The position numbers were made by a program, and so were the translations under genes. Below the pieces are notes generated by a model. That model ran no database searches, had not been told where the DNA came from, and saw only the letters and a list, made by a program, of their open reading frames with translations. Below, in pieces: positions 34,177 through 44,640 of a stretch of DNA of 64,000 nt. Within the stretch, counting starts at the first letter, position 1, and each line of letters opens with the position of its first letter. The DNA comes from Aedes albopictus (Eukaryota; Arthropoda; Insecta; Diptera; Culicidae): NCBI RefSeq assembly GCF_035046485.1, contig NC_085138.1, positions 8,532,823 to 8,596,822 on the forward strand. The letters run 5' to 3'.

Positions 34177-36744
34177 ACATTCGTTTAGCTGAGGCATATT
34201 TTTTCTATTTTTTTCGCAACTGTAATAATTTTATGTTTTTTTTAATTTTTGGAGGATTTTCTATATAATTTGCATTAGTCAATGGAATGAAACAATATAT
34301 TATTTATTTTATTGCCGTAAAATACAAGAAAAATAGAAAATTTGGCTAGACATTCGTTTAGCCGAATTGGACATTTTTTAGAATTCCATAAAAAACTATC
34401 AAATTTCGAATAATATCCAACACAATCATTTTGTATGATGACCTACATTATAAATATGACTTGTAAATCATGAATTTGATCGTTTTCAGAAGTATTGCCA
34501 TATTAATTTTACATGCATTTCATATAAGTATTAGGTTACAGTTGTCTCTCTACATCTCGATATTGAAGGGACCATCGAGATAGGGAGAGATTGAATTGAA
34601 GAACCAATTTGTAATGCATACTAAAAAAATCATCCGTAACTAGGAAAAACCGTCAACAAGCAGATGTCACTTTGCCTTCCCAGACTGTTTTGCACCTAAG
34701 AAATGAGATCTAGCGACCTGTAAAAACGGGCATATCGACATATGGAGAGAAAATCTGGAGCAAAAATGAACGAGATCGCATCGAGATAGAGAGATATCGA
34801 GATAAGGAGATATCGACACGTAGAAAGGTAAAATGTATGCAGATTGAAGGGACCGACCAAACCATCGAGATAGGGAGAAATATCGAGATGTGGAATATCG
34901 ACATGTGGAGAGTCGACTGCATAATATTGAAAATGTTTCCAAATTAAGATTTGTTGTAGTTATTTTCATCGGAAGTGCCGCAAACCATCAAAAAGTATTT
35001 AAGTATTGTTTTGATGAAATATGGTAGTTTAACATGCACAAATCACAGCGTTTACCACTATTACGTTTTCTAATAGCTCCCAGTATCTTCTAGACTGTAT
35101 TCTGGCTGAAATAACATACATTGGACACCTCACATTTTGAGAAACGGCACCCAAAGTATTCAAAATTTTAGCATGAACTACTTGTATCATAATATAGACG
35201 TTCTTTTCAAATATATCATGTTAGAAATGAATGTGGTTTAAATCCTAGACTCATTTATGATATATTTCTTCAGATTGAATGAAATAAGCCAATGTTTTGA
35301 CCATGTCATGAATTTTTGTATGAGCATCTGCTTCAAAATAAACAGCGTTAAAAAATTCCGACTCTTCTTGCAGTTCTTTCGCTTGGCAGTCTTTTTTTTT
35401 CATTTAGTAATGCTAGTATTACACAGTTATACTTCAGAGGCATTAGGATGTATGTATATACAATCCATCACCCACTAGCTGGCATATTTCAGAGGCATTA
35501 GGATACGTCTTTATTACTACACAGAACTATTTATTTTAGCTTTTATCAATACCATTTTGATGTTTAACCAGCCGAAAACCTATATACTTAATTTTCTCAC
35601 GACATTTTATGCAATAACACTAGTTTACAGCATTTTTGAACTCGGTAAGCTGATGATCGTTTTTGGTGTAGAATCATGCCCTGAGTTCGAAAACGCGAAG
35701 GAAAAAAATTACAGTAGAGCGGAAATTTTTTTGACTTTCCATACAAGGTTGATGGTTTGAAATCGATTTTTGTTCTATTTTTAAGCAAAGTCGCTCACTT
35801 CACACACCTCATTCTCCGTAATCATTGCTCCGATATATATGATATGTCAAAAAAACGTTGAGAAAGAATTTTAAAATTGTTTTTTTCTTATTGAAAAAAT
35901 ACATTTCTTCATATATTTTTGGACATTTTGCTAAAATTTAAGGAGATCGTTCCCAAAACTCGCCAATATTTTGAATTTTATCAATCTGACGTAAAACCTG
36001 TATTCAGATGATCGAATGGTATTGTATTCAGCTTTTAATTTATGGAAAAAGATTTAAAATTGGTTGAGCAAAACGCAAGATATTTGAATTTTATTATATT
36101 CCATATTTTAAAAAGTTATAAAACTCGATATTGAGCTAAAACTCAAAAACTGTTCTACTTTAATTTTTTTGAAGCACGGTTTCGAAATCAGCGCTAAATT
36201 ATGCTTCAAAAATTTTGGTCGTTGACAGAAGTTCACGACATTCGTTTTATTTTGTAAACTAGTGTAATTTAATCATTTGCAACAATAACTCTGTGCCATA
36301 TTTTAAAAACAACTAATCTAGCTTACATTAGAGTGTTTACAGAAAGCATTTTCCTTAAATAAATCCTTTTAGCAACAATTTTTTGTAATATTTCTTTGAA
36401 TTTCACAAAAATAATGAACTTTATAGGTGAATTTTTTTGCAAACACGTCATAAACTAAATGCCCAGGAGTATACTCTCAAAATACACAAACGAAATTACA
36501 AAAATTCTATTGAAAACCAATTTTTCATTCACCTCAGCTAAACGAATGTCTAGGCAAACAATGATATTCGAAGGGTTTTCATCATAGTGTTTGTTTAAGT
36601 GTATATTTAAGTGTGATGACCTTTTTATAAAACAGTACTAGATATACTATCACTGACTGCCATAAAAAAGTTGTATCATAAAATCTTTTATATGAGTTTC
36701 CTGACACTTTTTTGAAAATTTTTGGGCCTCGGCTAAACGAATGT
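34177..36744. mobile_element. Large element with ACATTCGTTTAGC repeats
   Basis: ACATTCGTTTAGCTGAGGC at 34177-34195 is inverted at 36726-36744 (minus strand ACATTCGTTTAGCCGAGGC). Inner copies lie at 34349-34368 and, inverted, at 36532-36551. Exact termini and target duplication are uncertain. The interior is AT-rich and non-coding, and carries the TIR element at 34539-34919. Confidence 0.5.
34539..34919. mobile_element. TIR element with ATCGAGATAGGGAGA motifs, copy 2
   Basis: The ends CAGTTGTCTCTCTACATCTC and (minus strand) CAGTCGACTCTCCACATGTC are inverted. The body aligns closely with 14677-15038. It is nested in the larger element around it. Confidence 0.75.
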
Positions 36745-36930
36745 TTCGTTTAAAATCAATACCAAAAACGAAAAGTTATCCCAGAAATAAACACAAATCC
36801 TGTGTTTCTACGGGCAAATAACACTGCTACACACTGGTTCGCGCTATGAAATTGAACCCAAAACTACCGGAGATTCCAAGGATTTTCTTTACATTAGGGT
36901 CCTAAAATTAAAAACAATATCTCGCATTTA

Positions 36931-37096
36931 GGGATGATACACAAATTATGTCACGCAAAAATCGACCATTTTCAGCCCCCCCCCCCCTGTCTCCTCCTAT
37001 GTCACACTTTTTGTATGGGGCCTCAAAATTATTTATATGGGTTGTCACGTTATACAACACCCCCCCACAAGCGTGACGTAATTTGTGTACGGCCCC
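36931..37096. mobile_element. Harbinger-type MITE (CACAAATTACGTCACGC), copy 1
   Basis: The left GGGATGATACACAAATTATG and the right end on the minus strand GGGGCCGTACACAAATTACG are inverted, with a run of C inside. The left flank is TTA and the right ATT, an imperfect duplication. The same family occurs at 48421-48571. Confidence 0.65.
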
Positions 37097-37712
37097 ATTG
37101 AATAATACGATCAAGCATGGTATTCTAATCGGAAATTTACTTTACTCGAACTCCAAAAACGAAGAAATAATAAAAAAAATCGAAATAAGAAAATAGTTCT
37201 AGTATGACATTTGAGGTCGACCTTGACGTGATGAAACTCTACATTTTCGTACTGGGGATTCAAAAATGTTCTATCTGACATACACATGTATTATAAGCTA
37301 GGGGCAGGACAAAAGATTGAAAAAATATATTATTTTCAACCACGGCCTATAAAAACATCAAAAAATGAGTAAATACGCTTGGACCATATTTCGTGGTTTA
37401 AAACAAGAATCTAGATGGGACTTTAGCAGCCTATTCACGATTCCTCAAGGAATTGTCTATCTTTAGGCGTTACTCCAGAGGATTTCAGTTCTAAAATAAC
37501 TTAAAAAGTACATAACTTGCAAGAATTAGGGCAAGCTATTTGAAATCAAGGACCCCAAATTGAGTTAGTAAAGGTGCTTTGAACACAACATTGTTCACTA
37601 TTCAACCTATGATTCTCTTACTAAATTGAACATCCCAATTTTTCCATACTTTGGTTTTGCTGTACTAAACTATTTTTCGAAAAATCCTTCATAATGGCTC
37701 TCCTGGGCGGTC
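37097..37712. other. Unassigned interval
   Basis: AT-rich and without identified features. Confidence 0.35.
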
Positions 37713-37716
37713 TAAA

Positions 37717-37792
37717 CTGCCCATGATCGCATATCAGTCCCATCATTGCTGGGTTTCCTATTCATATGGGACAATTATGCGATCATAGGCAG
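37717..37792. mobile_element. 76-bp hairpin MITE, copy 1
   Basis: CTGCCCATGATCGCATA pairs with TATGCGATCATAGGCAG across the element. TAAA lies on both sides (37713-37716, 37793-37796). The copy at 62110-62185 has the same length and its own 4-bp duplication. Confidence 0.85.
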
Positions 37793-37899
37793 TAAACCTC
37801 GGGTAATTTTTGGTTTCATTGCATTGCGTTTGTAAATTCTATATGTTTTTGCCTAAATTTCATCGTTTTGCTAAATATCAGTAGTTTTCACTCATCCTT

Positions 37900-38670
37900 G
37901 GCATACAATGTATTACTACCCATCATAGTCAGTTGAAGTTTTGGTCCCAGAGCTATTCTAAGGCCTCCAAAGTACTCCAAAGTTTGTGTCACAAATCCAA
38001 CATTCTAAACCAAATTTTATACACGATTAATGATCACAGAATATTAACCTACGGTACTCAGAAAGTCTCAAACCACCCCGAGAAAATTCATGGTACACGA
38101 ATTGGGTGATCTAGGTTATCTAATCTAAACTACTCTGTAATTAATTTTCTTAAGATCTACAACATCTACCATCATTTATGTTCACTCTGTTCAAGAAATT
38201 TAGGCACATTGATGTTTATAAAACCACGCAATGCTACGAGCAACTCGATATTGTGATAGTTAGACATTCGGTGAAATACAAAAATGGCCTCCAATACACT
38301 TTGAAGTTTGGGTTACAATATCTACAGGCTCTACTCTTGCTTCTCTTCACTCTATCGGCATAATTCTTTCACGATTGTGTCTGTTGCACCTCATAATATT
38401 ACGAGTATCTCTATGTGTAGCTATTTGGGTGTCCACTGGCATACAAATGGACCCAATGTATTTAGAAATATGGGTAGCAATATCTGTAAATCTTTGGATA
38501 TTTTTATTGTAGCGAATGCTCACGGAATATTATCTACGCTACTTTTAGAGCCTAATAGTTCAATTCTGATAACTTAGCAACAACTTGGTTATCTAGGTCA
38601 TCCAAACTATTCTGGAATTAGGACCTTCAAGCTCCACAAGCTTTACTTTTGTATCTCTTTACTTTATTGG
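37900..38670. repeat. Degenerate repeat related to the 46.6-kb satellite
   Basis: CTAGGTTATCTAATCTAAAC near 38112 and CTAGGTCATCCAAACTATTC near 38593 resemble the TAGGTCATCCAAGTACTTC unit of 46550-47110. The copies are diverged and the period is unclear. Confidence 0.4.
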
Positions 38671-38765
38671 TGCAGTTCCTCCAAACAATCCTTCCAGGAA
38701 TTCCTCCAAGACTTCCGCCAATAATCCCTCAAAGAATCCTTCCAGGTTTCTTCACTGAAATCACT
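38671..38765. repeat. Short GGAATTCC-type array
   Basis: About three units of the form CCTTCCAGGAATTCCTCCAA. It is the smallest of several such arrays in the window. Confidence 0.55.
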
Positions 38766-40125
38766 GAAGGTGAATTTAGTTTTTTAAAGATTTTCAATTT
38801 CCATATAGATTAAAAAAAAATCCAAAAATACCATTGAACTCAGAGTTCCTTACGTTATCACCTATTTTGGAAATTCAAAAGTCCAATTGGTCATTTTTGC
38901 ATTTATAGATCGTGTTCAAGTTGCGACAACCCAGTGTTGACATTGTCGTTGCGCAATTCTTGCAAATTGATTCGCAGCCATTTCAGTCCTACAAAAAGCT
39001 TCAAGAATGTGTCCGTCACTGTAAATCGCAAGTTTAGTGCACTCTCTACCCACAATAATCGATGCTGATGATGATGATGGCGATGATGGGAATGGTGTAT
39101 CGATTCGTTTTCCGTGCATTTCAAAGGCGAAAGAAGCGAGAAGTGATGGACCCGGAGGCTACTATGTATGTTTAGGTACGTTTACATGCAGATACGAATC
39201 CGATCATCGAATGGATGGAACAGCGAACGGAACGAATAAATGGTGAATGGTTTTCCAATCACCTTCGTTGGACCATAATAAGCATTGTGTGCGAAACCTA
39301 TCGGTTTCGGTTGGACACGCAAGTGCATTTTGTCTTTTCTCGGAATGGAATAAAAGCAAAAAGGAATTGTAAGTGTCGAGTCAGCGGTGACGATGGGATG
39401 ACTTTCAATTGTGGAAATGAAGAACTCTTGAATGAAACATAGGAAGTCAAGTAGGATCGGAAATATTGAAGATGAGCTACATGCTAAAAATATGAAAAAT
39501 ATTATGTAGGGTTACCAGCAATTTCCATAAAAATTGATGGCTGGTTCGTATTAAACGCATTTTGGATGTTCATCAACCCCAAGCTTGGAAAGTGCCATCA
39601 TTATTTGCACATCGTTAACATGAAGCACTCGGCGCTGTTGGTGGTCGCTAGTCCTTAACAGTAGCTGTGGAAAAGTTGCTTCACAGAACGGCAGACGCCA
39701 GCTCATTAGTGGTGATTTATTTTATAGATAGGAGAAAGTGTCACAGGACGTAATGAGTTTCCGGTAATTTCTCTGTTCGACAAATTTCGAACATATTTAA
39801 AGATGCCTGTTCTTGTGACAGAAATAGGCTTGGCATAGTCGCAAAGCTTGACGAAAACTATGAAACAGTATGAACAAACATTATATTTTTAAAAGAAATT
39901 CGTTCAAGGTTTCTCTCAGAAATTTCCTAATGAATTGTTACGGGTACAAATATTTGTTACATTAATAAGACAGAATCATTGTTTAATGTGTTTTAAGTTT
40001 AATATTCGTGCGTTCTATGTGTTACATGTTTTATTTTAACTTGTAAATGCTCCTTTGATTTAATGTACATTTATAGGGTTCTGAAGATTCATTTATCGTT
40101 AGGTAAATACTCTAAGTAATCTTAC
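38766..40125. other. Unassigned stretch
   Basis: Around 38900-39450 composition is more even, with a GAT run (39061-39086), and open frames overlap on both strands (73 and 69 codons). None has a recognised domain. It could hold unique host sequence. Confidence 0.3.
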
Positions 40126-40812
40126 GGTAATTTTTCAGAGGATTCTTCCAGGAAAATTTATTCAAAATTGCTTCAGCAATACCTTCAGAAGTTCTTTCAT
40201 TGACTTATTCAGAAATTCTTCTACAGGAATATCAGGATTCTAAAAAAATCCAAAGATTTCTTTAAGATTTGTTTCCAATGATTTCTTCAGGAACTCTCCT
40301 AAGGGGACTTTTAAGAATTTCTTCAAGAACTCGTTCTGAAATTTTCTCATATATTCTACTAGAAATTTCCTCAAAGATTACTATGGAAATCCTTCAGTGA
40401 TTGCTTCAACAACTTTTCCAGGATTATTTCAGAAACTCTTCGAAATACTTTTTTGGCATTCCTTCATCCTTCAGGAACTCATCCAAGGATTTCTTTAGGA
40501 ACTCATCCATGAGTGCTTTCATGTATTCCTACAGGAACCCCTCAAAGGATTTATTTGGGAATATTCACATGGCTTTTTTATTTATCCAAAGATTTCTTAA
40601 GTAATTCCTCCAAGTATGTCTTCTTTCATCAGAAATACAGCAGACATTCTTTCAAGTTTTACTACAGAAACTCCTCCAAGGTTTCTCCCGGAATTTCTGC
40701 AGAAATTTCTCATTCAGAAATTTCTGCTAGGAAACGTTCAGTGATTCCTTCAAAGATTCATTCGGAAACACTTCCACGGATTTCTTCAGTAGTTCCTCCA
40801 ACGATTCCTTTA

Positions 40813-41061
40813 AGGTGAAACGGGACGCCGTGTTATTTTTCCTATCTTGCCTCTCTTTCTAACAATTTGCCTCGAGATTTTGAAGATGGTAATCTCGAGT
40901 TCTATCGCACTGAAGATGCTGAAAAACAAACAGCATATGTACTGCAAGTAAGCATACACAATGATAGATTTTTATTGCAAAATATGAAGTAGAATCGGAG
41001 ATTACCATCTTAGTAGCAACAGAGCAATGGCGGATATTTTCCCGACCGTCCCGTTCGCCCT
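40813..41061. mobile_element. TA-flanked MITE, 249 bp
   Basis: The left AGGTGAAACGGGACG and the right end on the minus strand AGGGCGAACGGGACG are inverted. TA lies at 40811-40812 and 41062-41063. An inner inverted pair AAGATGGTAATCTC is also present. Confidence 0.65.
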
Positions 41062-41407
41062 TAAAAATTTCTCCAATGATTCCTTCAGGAATTTCTCCAA
41101 CATTTCCTTCAGAATAACATCTAACTAACTAGCAGAGAATCACACCAACACTCATTCCAGAATTGCTTCTTCTATTCCTTCAAAAATTATCATTTGTTAT
41201 ACTGATTCCAAGCATTCCTTCATTCCTAGTATTCCTTTAGTATTTGCTTCAACAATTTGTTTCAAGCAGTATTCATTCCAAACATTCCTTCAGTAATTGG
41301 TTCAACAATTTACTTCGAAATTCCTTAAAGCACTCCTACAAAAAATCGCCCAGTAAATATTTTAAAGATTCCTTCGATAATTTCTTTAAAAATCCTAAAG
41401 ATATTCC

Positions 41408-41597
41408 TGGAGCGGAACTGGTGTAATGGTTGGAACACTTAACTATCACGCCGAGGACCTGGGATCGAATCCCACTCCCGACAAACTTACAAAATGTGGA
41501 TTCTTCCTTCGGAAGGCAAGTAAAGCGTGGGTCCCGAGATGAACTAGCCTAGGGCTAAAAATCTCGTTAATACAGATAAAAAATAACAATAAAAATT
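41408..41597 (+). mobile_element. tRNA-derived SINE with 10-bp target duplication
   Basis: It starts TGGAGCGGAACTGGTGTAAT and contains the B box GGATCGAATCC. It ends AATACAGATAAAAAATAACA. AAGATATTCC is repeated at 41398-41407 and 41598-41607. Same family as 19201-19377. Confidence 0.85.
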
Positions 41598-42000
41598 AAG
41601 ATATTCCATCAAGGATTCATCCAAAGTATTTCTTATTCAGTTCCCTTAAAAAAAATATTGAGAAATTCCTCCTTTAGTAATTCCTACAAATATTCCTTCA
41701 GAAACTTCTCCAAAGATTTCCTCTGCAAGAACTGATCCAAGGATGCTTCCTGAATTTCCTCTGAAAGTGTTCCATTCTTTAAAATTTCCTGCAGAACAAC
41801 CTTCAAGACATCCTTCGAAACTTCCTCCAAAGATTCATTCCGGAATTACTTTTAAGGACTTTTTAAGGAAATCCGAGAAGGTTTTAATAAGAAATTCCTC
41901 CAAAGATTCCTTCAGGAAATTTCTTAAAAAAAATCGGGAATTGCTTCAAAGATTCAAGGTGGCTATTATATTCTAAGATGAAATAATTTCAATTTTATCA

Positions 42001-42226
42001 AGACCTGATTAATGTGACGTAATTCTTTTTCTTTGCTGTATTGGGTCAAAAACTCTAACAAGTCGTCACTTCTAGTGCTACGAACGAATGATGACCTCAT
42101 TAATAGAAACACGGAGTTCCACTCCCAGGTTGGTACTTGTTGAAATTGTATCAAGACCTGATATAATTATGATATGGAGAGGCCAATTAACACTGCTTAT
42201 ACCAACAGATTTGTTGTAACGTTAAG
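42001..42226. other. Unassigned interval
   Basis: CAAGACCTGAT(T/A) occurs near 41999 and again near 42152, hinting at a small inserted unit, but no structure could be confirmed. Confidence 0.25.
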
Positions 42227-42228
42227 TA

Positions 42229-42721
42229 GGGTAAGTGTGCCGATCGTTGTGGTAATAAGGTAAATTAATTTAAAAAAATATGATCTTTTTATCTAATGGA
42301 GGGTTTCAAAACGTTAGTAGGTAGTTTTCTATCCAAATTTGCCCGGAAAAATATGAAAACTATCGTTTCTCTCTGTTTACGATCAAAAATCGCATACCAC
42401 AACAATAGGCACACTGTTCCTATTATGGCGGTAAAATTTAATTTCGGTTCCTAATGTTGCGGTATCCCATTGAAATCATATGGGATACCGCAACATTAGG
42501 AACACTACCGCAACAACAGGAACACTGCAGCAGAAATATTAAGGAAAATATTTTTTTAAATAGATTTTTGGGCAAATCTTAAGCACACAAAAAGTACAAT
42601 CTCATAATTTAAGCATAATACATCTATTAAAAATGCCTTTTGGTAACATTTCAGTCGAAAAAGTGCTCAAACGCCACTACCGCAACATTAGGTACTACCA
42701 CAACGAAGGGAACAATTACCC
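42229..42721. mobile_element. TA-flanked element with CCTAATGTTGCGGTA repeats
   Basis: The left end GGGTAAGTGTGCCGATCGTT and the right end on the minus strand GGGTAATTGTTCCCTTCGTT are flanked by TA (42227-42228, 42722-42723). The motif CCTAATGTTGCGGTA recurs in both senses. One inverted pair forms a 21-bp perfect stem around 42450-42502. It is non-coding. Confidence 0.7.
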
Positions 42722-42849
42722 TACCGACTGGCAAAAAAACCTGGAACTATTGACTTTGTATTGCCATATCTCAGTAGTTGGTGAACCAAATTTCAATCTT
42801 TTTGCGTCATCTTAATCGTACACTATCCTAGAAACGTGTAGTGAAAGTC

Positions 42850-43480
42850 GATTGGAATTTCATACAGCTTCCGGTAAGAACCAGGCGAATACATTAGTTC
42901 CACATTTTTAACTTCTTCCGGTGCCGTTTTGTTGCCAGATTAGTTATGTGTATCATGTCTTTGTAGCGAGTTCCCTCGGAACCTCGACAAGATAGCAACA
43001 TTCTGTCTTCGGCAAAGTTGTTCAGAACAACAACCACTACCTGGTAATGGATTTCATGGTTTCAAATTTCTCCACCACGTGGTGCTAGTGTACAAATTGA
43101 CTTCCGGTACGCCTTTGGTGAGATATAGCAGGAGATTGAAGCCAGGTAGGATGGTACAATGTTCGGCAAATTGTTCAGAGCTACGAGTACTACCGAGTCA
43201 CGAAGCGAAGAGCCCAGTTCCAAATTTCACCACGTGGCGCTAATGTACATAGTTACTTCCGGTGCGACTTTGGTGAGATATAGCACAATATTTAAGTCAG
43301 ATAGGAAGGTACAATCTTCGGCAAAGTTGTTCAGGGCTACGAATACTTCCAGATCATGAAGAGCATAGTTCTGAATTTCACCACCACCATGTTACGCTAA
43401 AGTACATAGTTACTTCAGATACGACTTTGGTGAGATATAACACGAGATTGAATGATGATGATTAACCTGGGCTTGTTAGG
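42850..43480. repeat. Tandem repeat, period about 154 bp
   Basis: The anchor TTCGGCAAAGTTGTTCAG appears at 43008, 43162 and 43316, so the period is 154 bp, with GACTTTGGTGAGATATAGCA between anchors. A further anchor lies at 44060 after two insertions, showing the array continued to about 44160. Confidence 0.8.
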
Positions 43481-43489
43481 GGAATTTCT

Positions 43490-43745
43490 GTAAATAAAAG
43501 AAAATCGCGTTAAGTACTGTTCCTTTGAATTCCACTAAGAATTTGCATCCTTTGACAGATACGTATTTCGACCTCAACTGTAAGGTCGTCTTCAGTGTCT
43601 TGTACTTGACTCGACTCGAGTCGAGTCAAGTACAAGACACTGAAGACGATCTTACAGTTGAGGTCGAAATACGTATCTGTCAAAGGATGCTAATTCTTAG
43701 TGGAATTCAAAGGAACAGTACTTAACGCGATTTTCTTTTATTTAC
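43490..43745. mobile_element. 256-bp near-perfect palindrome (fold-back MITE)
   Basis: The two 128-bp arms, centred between 43617 and 43618, differ at two positions by eye and have no loop. The ends read GTAAATAAAAGAAAATCGCG. Each arm carries CTGAAGA, a stem GACC/GGTC, GAAA and ATACGTAT, a hammerhead-like order shared with 7370-7630. It split the 154-bp tandem repeat. Confidence 0.85.
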
Positions 43746-43777
43746 GAGATTGAAGCCAGATAGGAAGGAACGATACT

Positions 43778-44044
43778 CTCTCTCTCTCTTCTTGGCGTAA
43801 CGTCCTCACTGGGACAAAGCCTGCTTCTCAGCTTACTTCCACAGTTTTTAACTGAGAGCTTCCTCTGTCATTGACCATTTTGCATGTGTATATCGTGTGG
43901 CAGGCACGAAGATACTATATGCCCAAGGAAGTCAAGAAATTTCCTTTACGAAAAGATCCTGGACCGACCGGGAATCGAACCCGTCACCCTCAGCATGGTC
44001 ATGCTGAATACCCGTGCGTTTACCGCCTCGGCTATATGGGCCCC
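43778..44044 (-). mobile_element. Feilai SINE, complete, 12-bp target duplication
   Basis: On the minus strand the element starts at 44044. It has an A box TAGCCGAGGCGG (44023-44034) and a B box GGTTCGATTCC (43971-43981), and ends in an AG-rich tail (GAGAGAGAGAG). AGGAACGATACT lies at 43766-43777 and 44045-44056 without mismatch. The tRNA-related head and AG-repeat tail match my memory of Feilai of Aedes aegypti. It is transcribed by Pol III and mobilised by LINE machinery. The perfect duplication suggests a fairly young insertion. Confidence 0.88.
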
Positions 44045-44171
44045 AGGAACGATACTATCTTCGGCAAAGTTGTTCAGGGCTTTGATTTATATCGCAAAGA
44101 ATATAACATAACTATAACAGAAGAGATTTTAATGAAAATGGAACATTTTTCTGTAGTTCACATCAATATTA

Positions 44172-44640
44172 GGGTAACGGTCACATTTTGGATGCCTAGA
44201 GGGTATTAGTTTAATTTTAAGTCAAAATTAGAACGATTCAGAGGGTGTTACACATAATAATCATATTGATATGCTCGTAAAAGCCTCCACTGTCCGATAG
44301 AAATAGTCACAAGGTCGTTTCTGGGTGAAAATTTGATAAAATCACTGATTTCTGAAGCCTCAGTTTTCACACCCCAACGCATTTTGATTTTGAACCCATT
44401 TAAGTATATATTTTGGACACCCAGTATTTAACGTTCATATTGCATTACGTTGGGAACAGCTCGCTGACGTAGTGTACGATTTGGGTCCAACATTATTCTA
44501 ATATCTAATCTCCGATCTCCGATCTAATCTCCGATTTCCGAAAGAACTGCCAGTTGAATGTACTGGATCACATTCTAATCACTTTATTGACAAGGCTAAT
44601 TAGAACTTTGCGGATTTAATGCGTAAGATTCATAAACGTT
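44172..44640 (+). repeat. Dispersed repeat, copy B (GGGTAACGGTC end)
   Basis: It starts after TA with GGGTAACGGTCACATTTTGG and follows copy A (632-1240) with gaps. It sits in the last partial unit of the 154-bp tandem repeat. Confidence 0.6.

Larger units (their letters stand above)
40130..42000. repeat. Long degenerate GGAATTCC-type array
   Basis: Units of roughly 24-33 bp such as TTCCTTCAGGAATTTCTCCA recur with heavy divergence over nearly 1.9 kb. Open frames rich in S, F, K and N across it follow the repeat rather than a gene. A MITE (40813-41061) and a SINE (41408-41597) have inserted into it. Confidence 0.7.

Noticed and set aside
42850..43480. Regular repeats that could suggest a CRISPR-like array
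   Set aside because: Units are about 154 bp, diverged along their whole length, without constant repeats and variable spacers, and the genome is eukaryotic.
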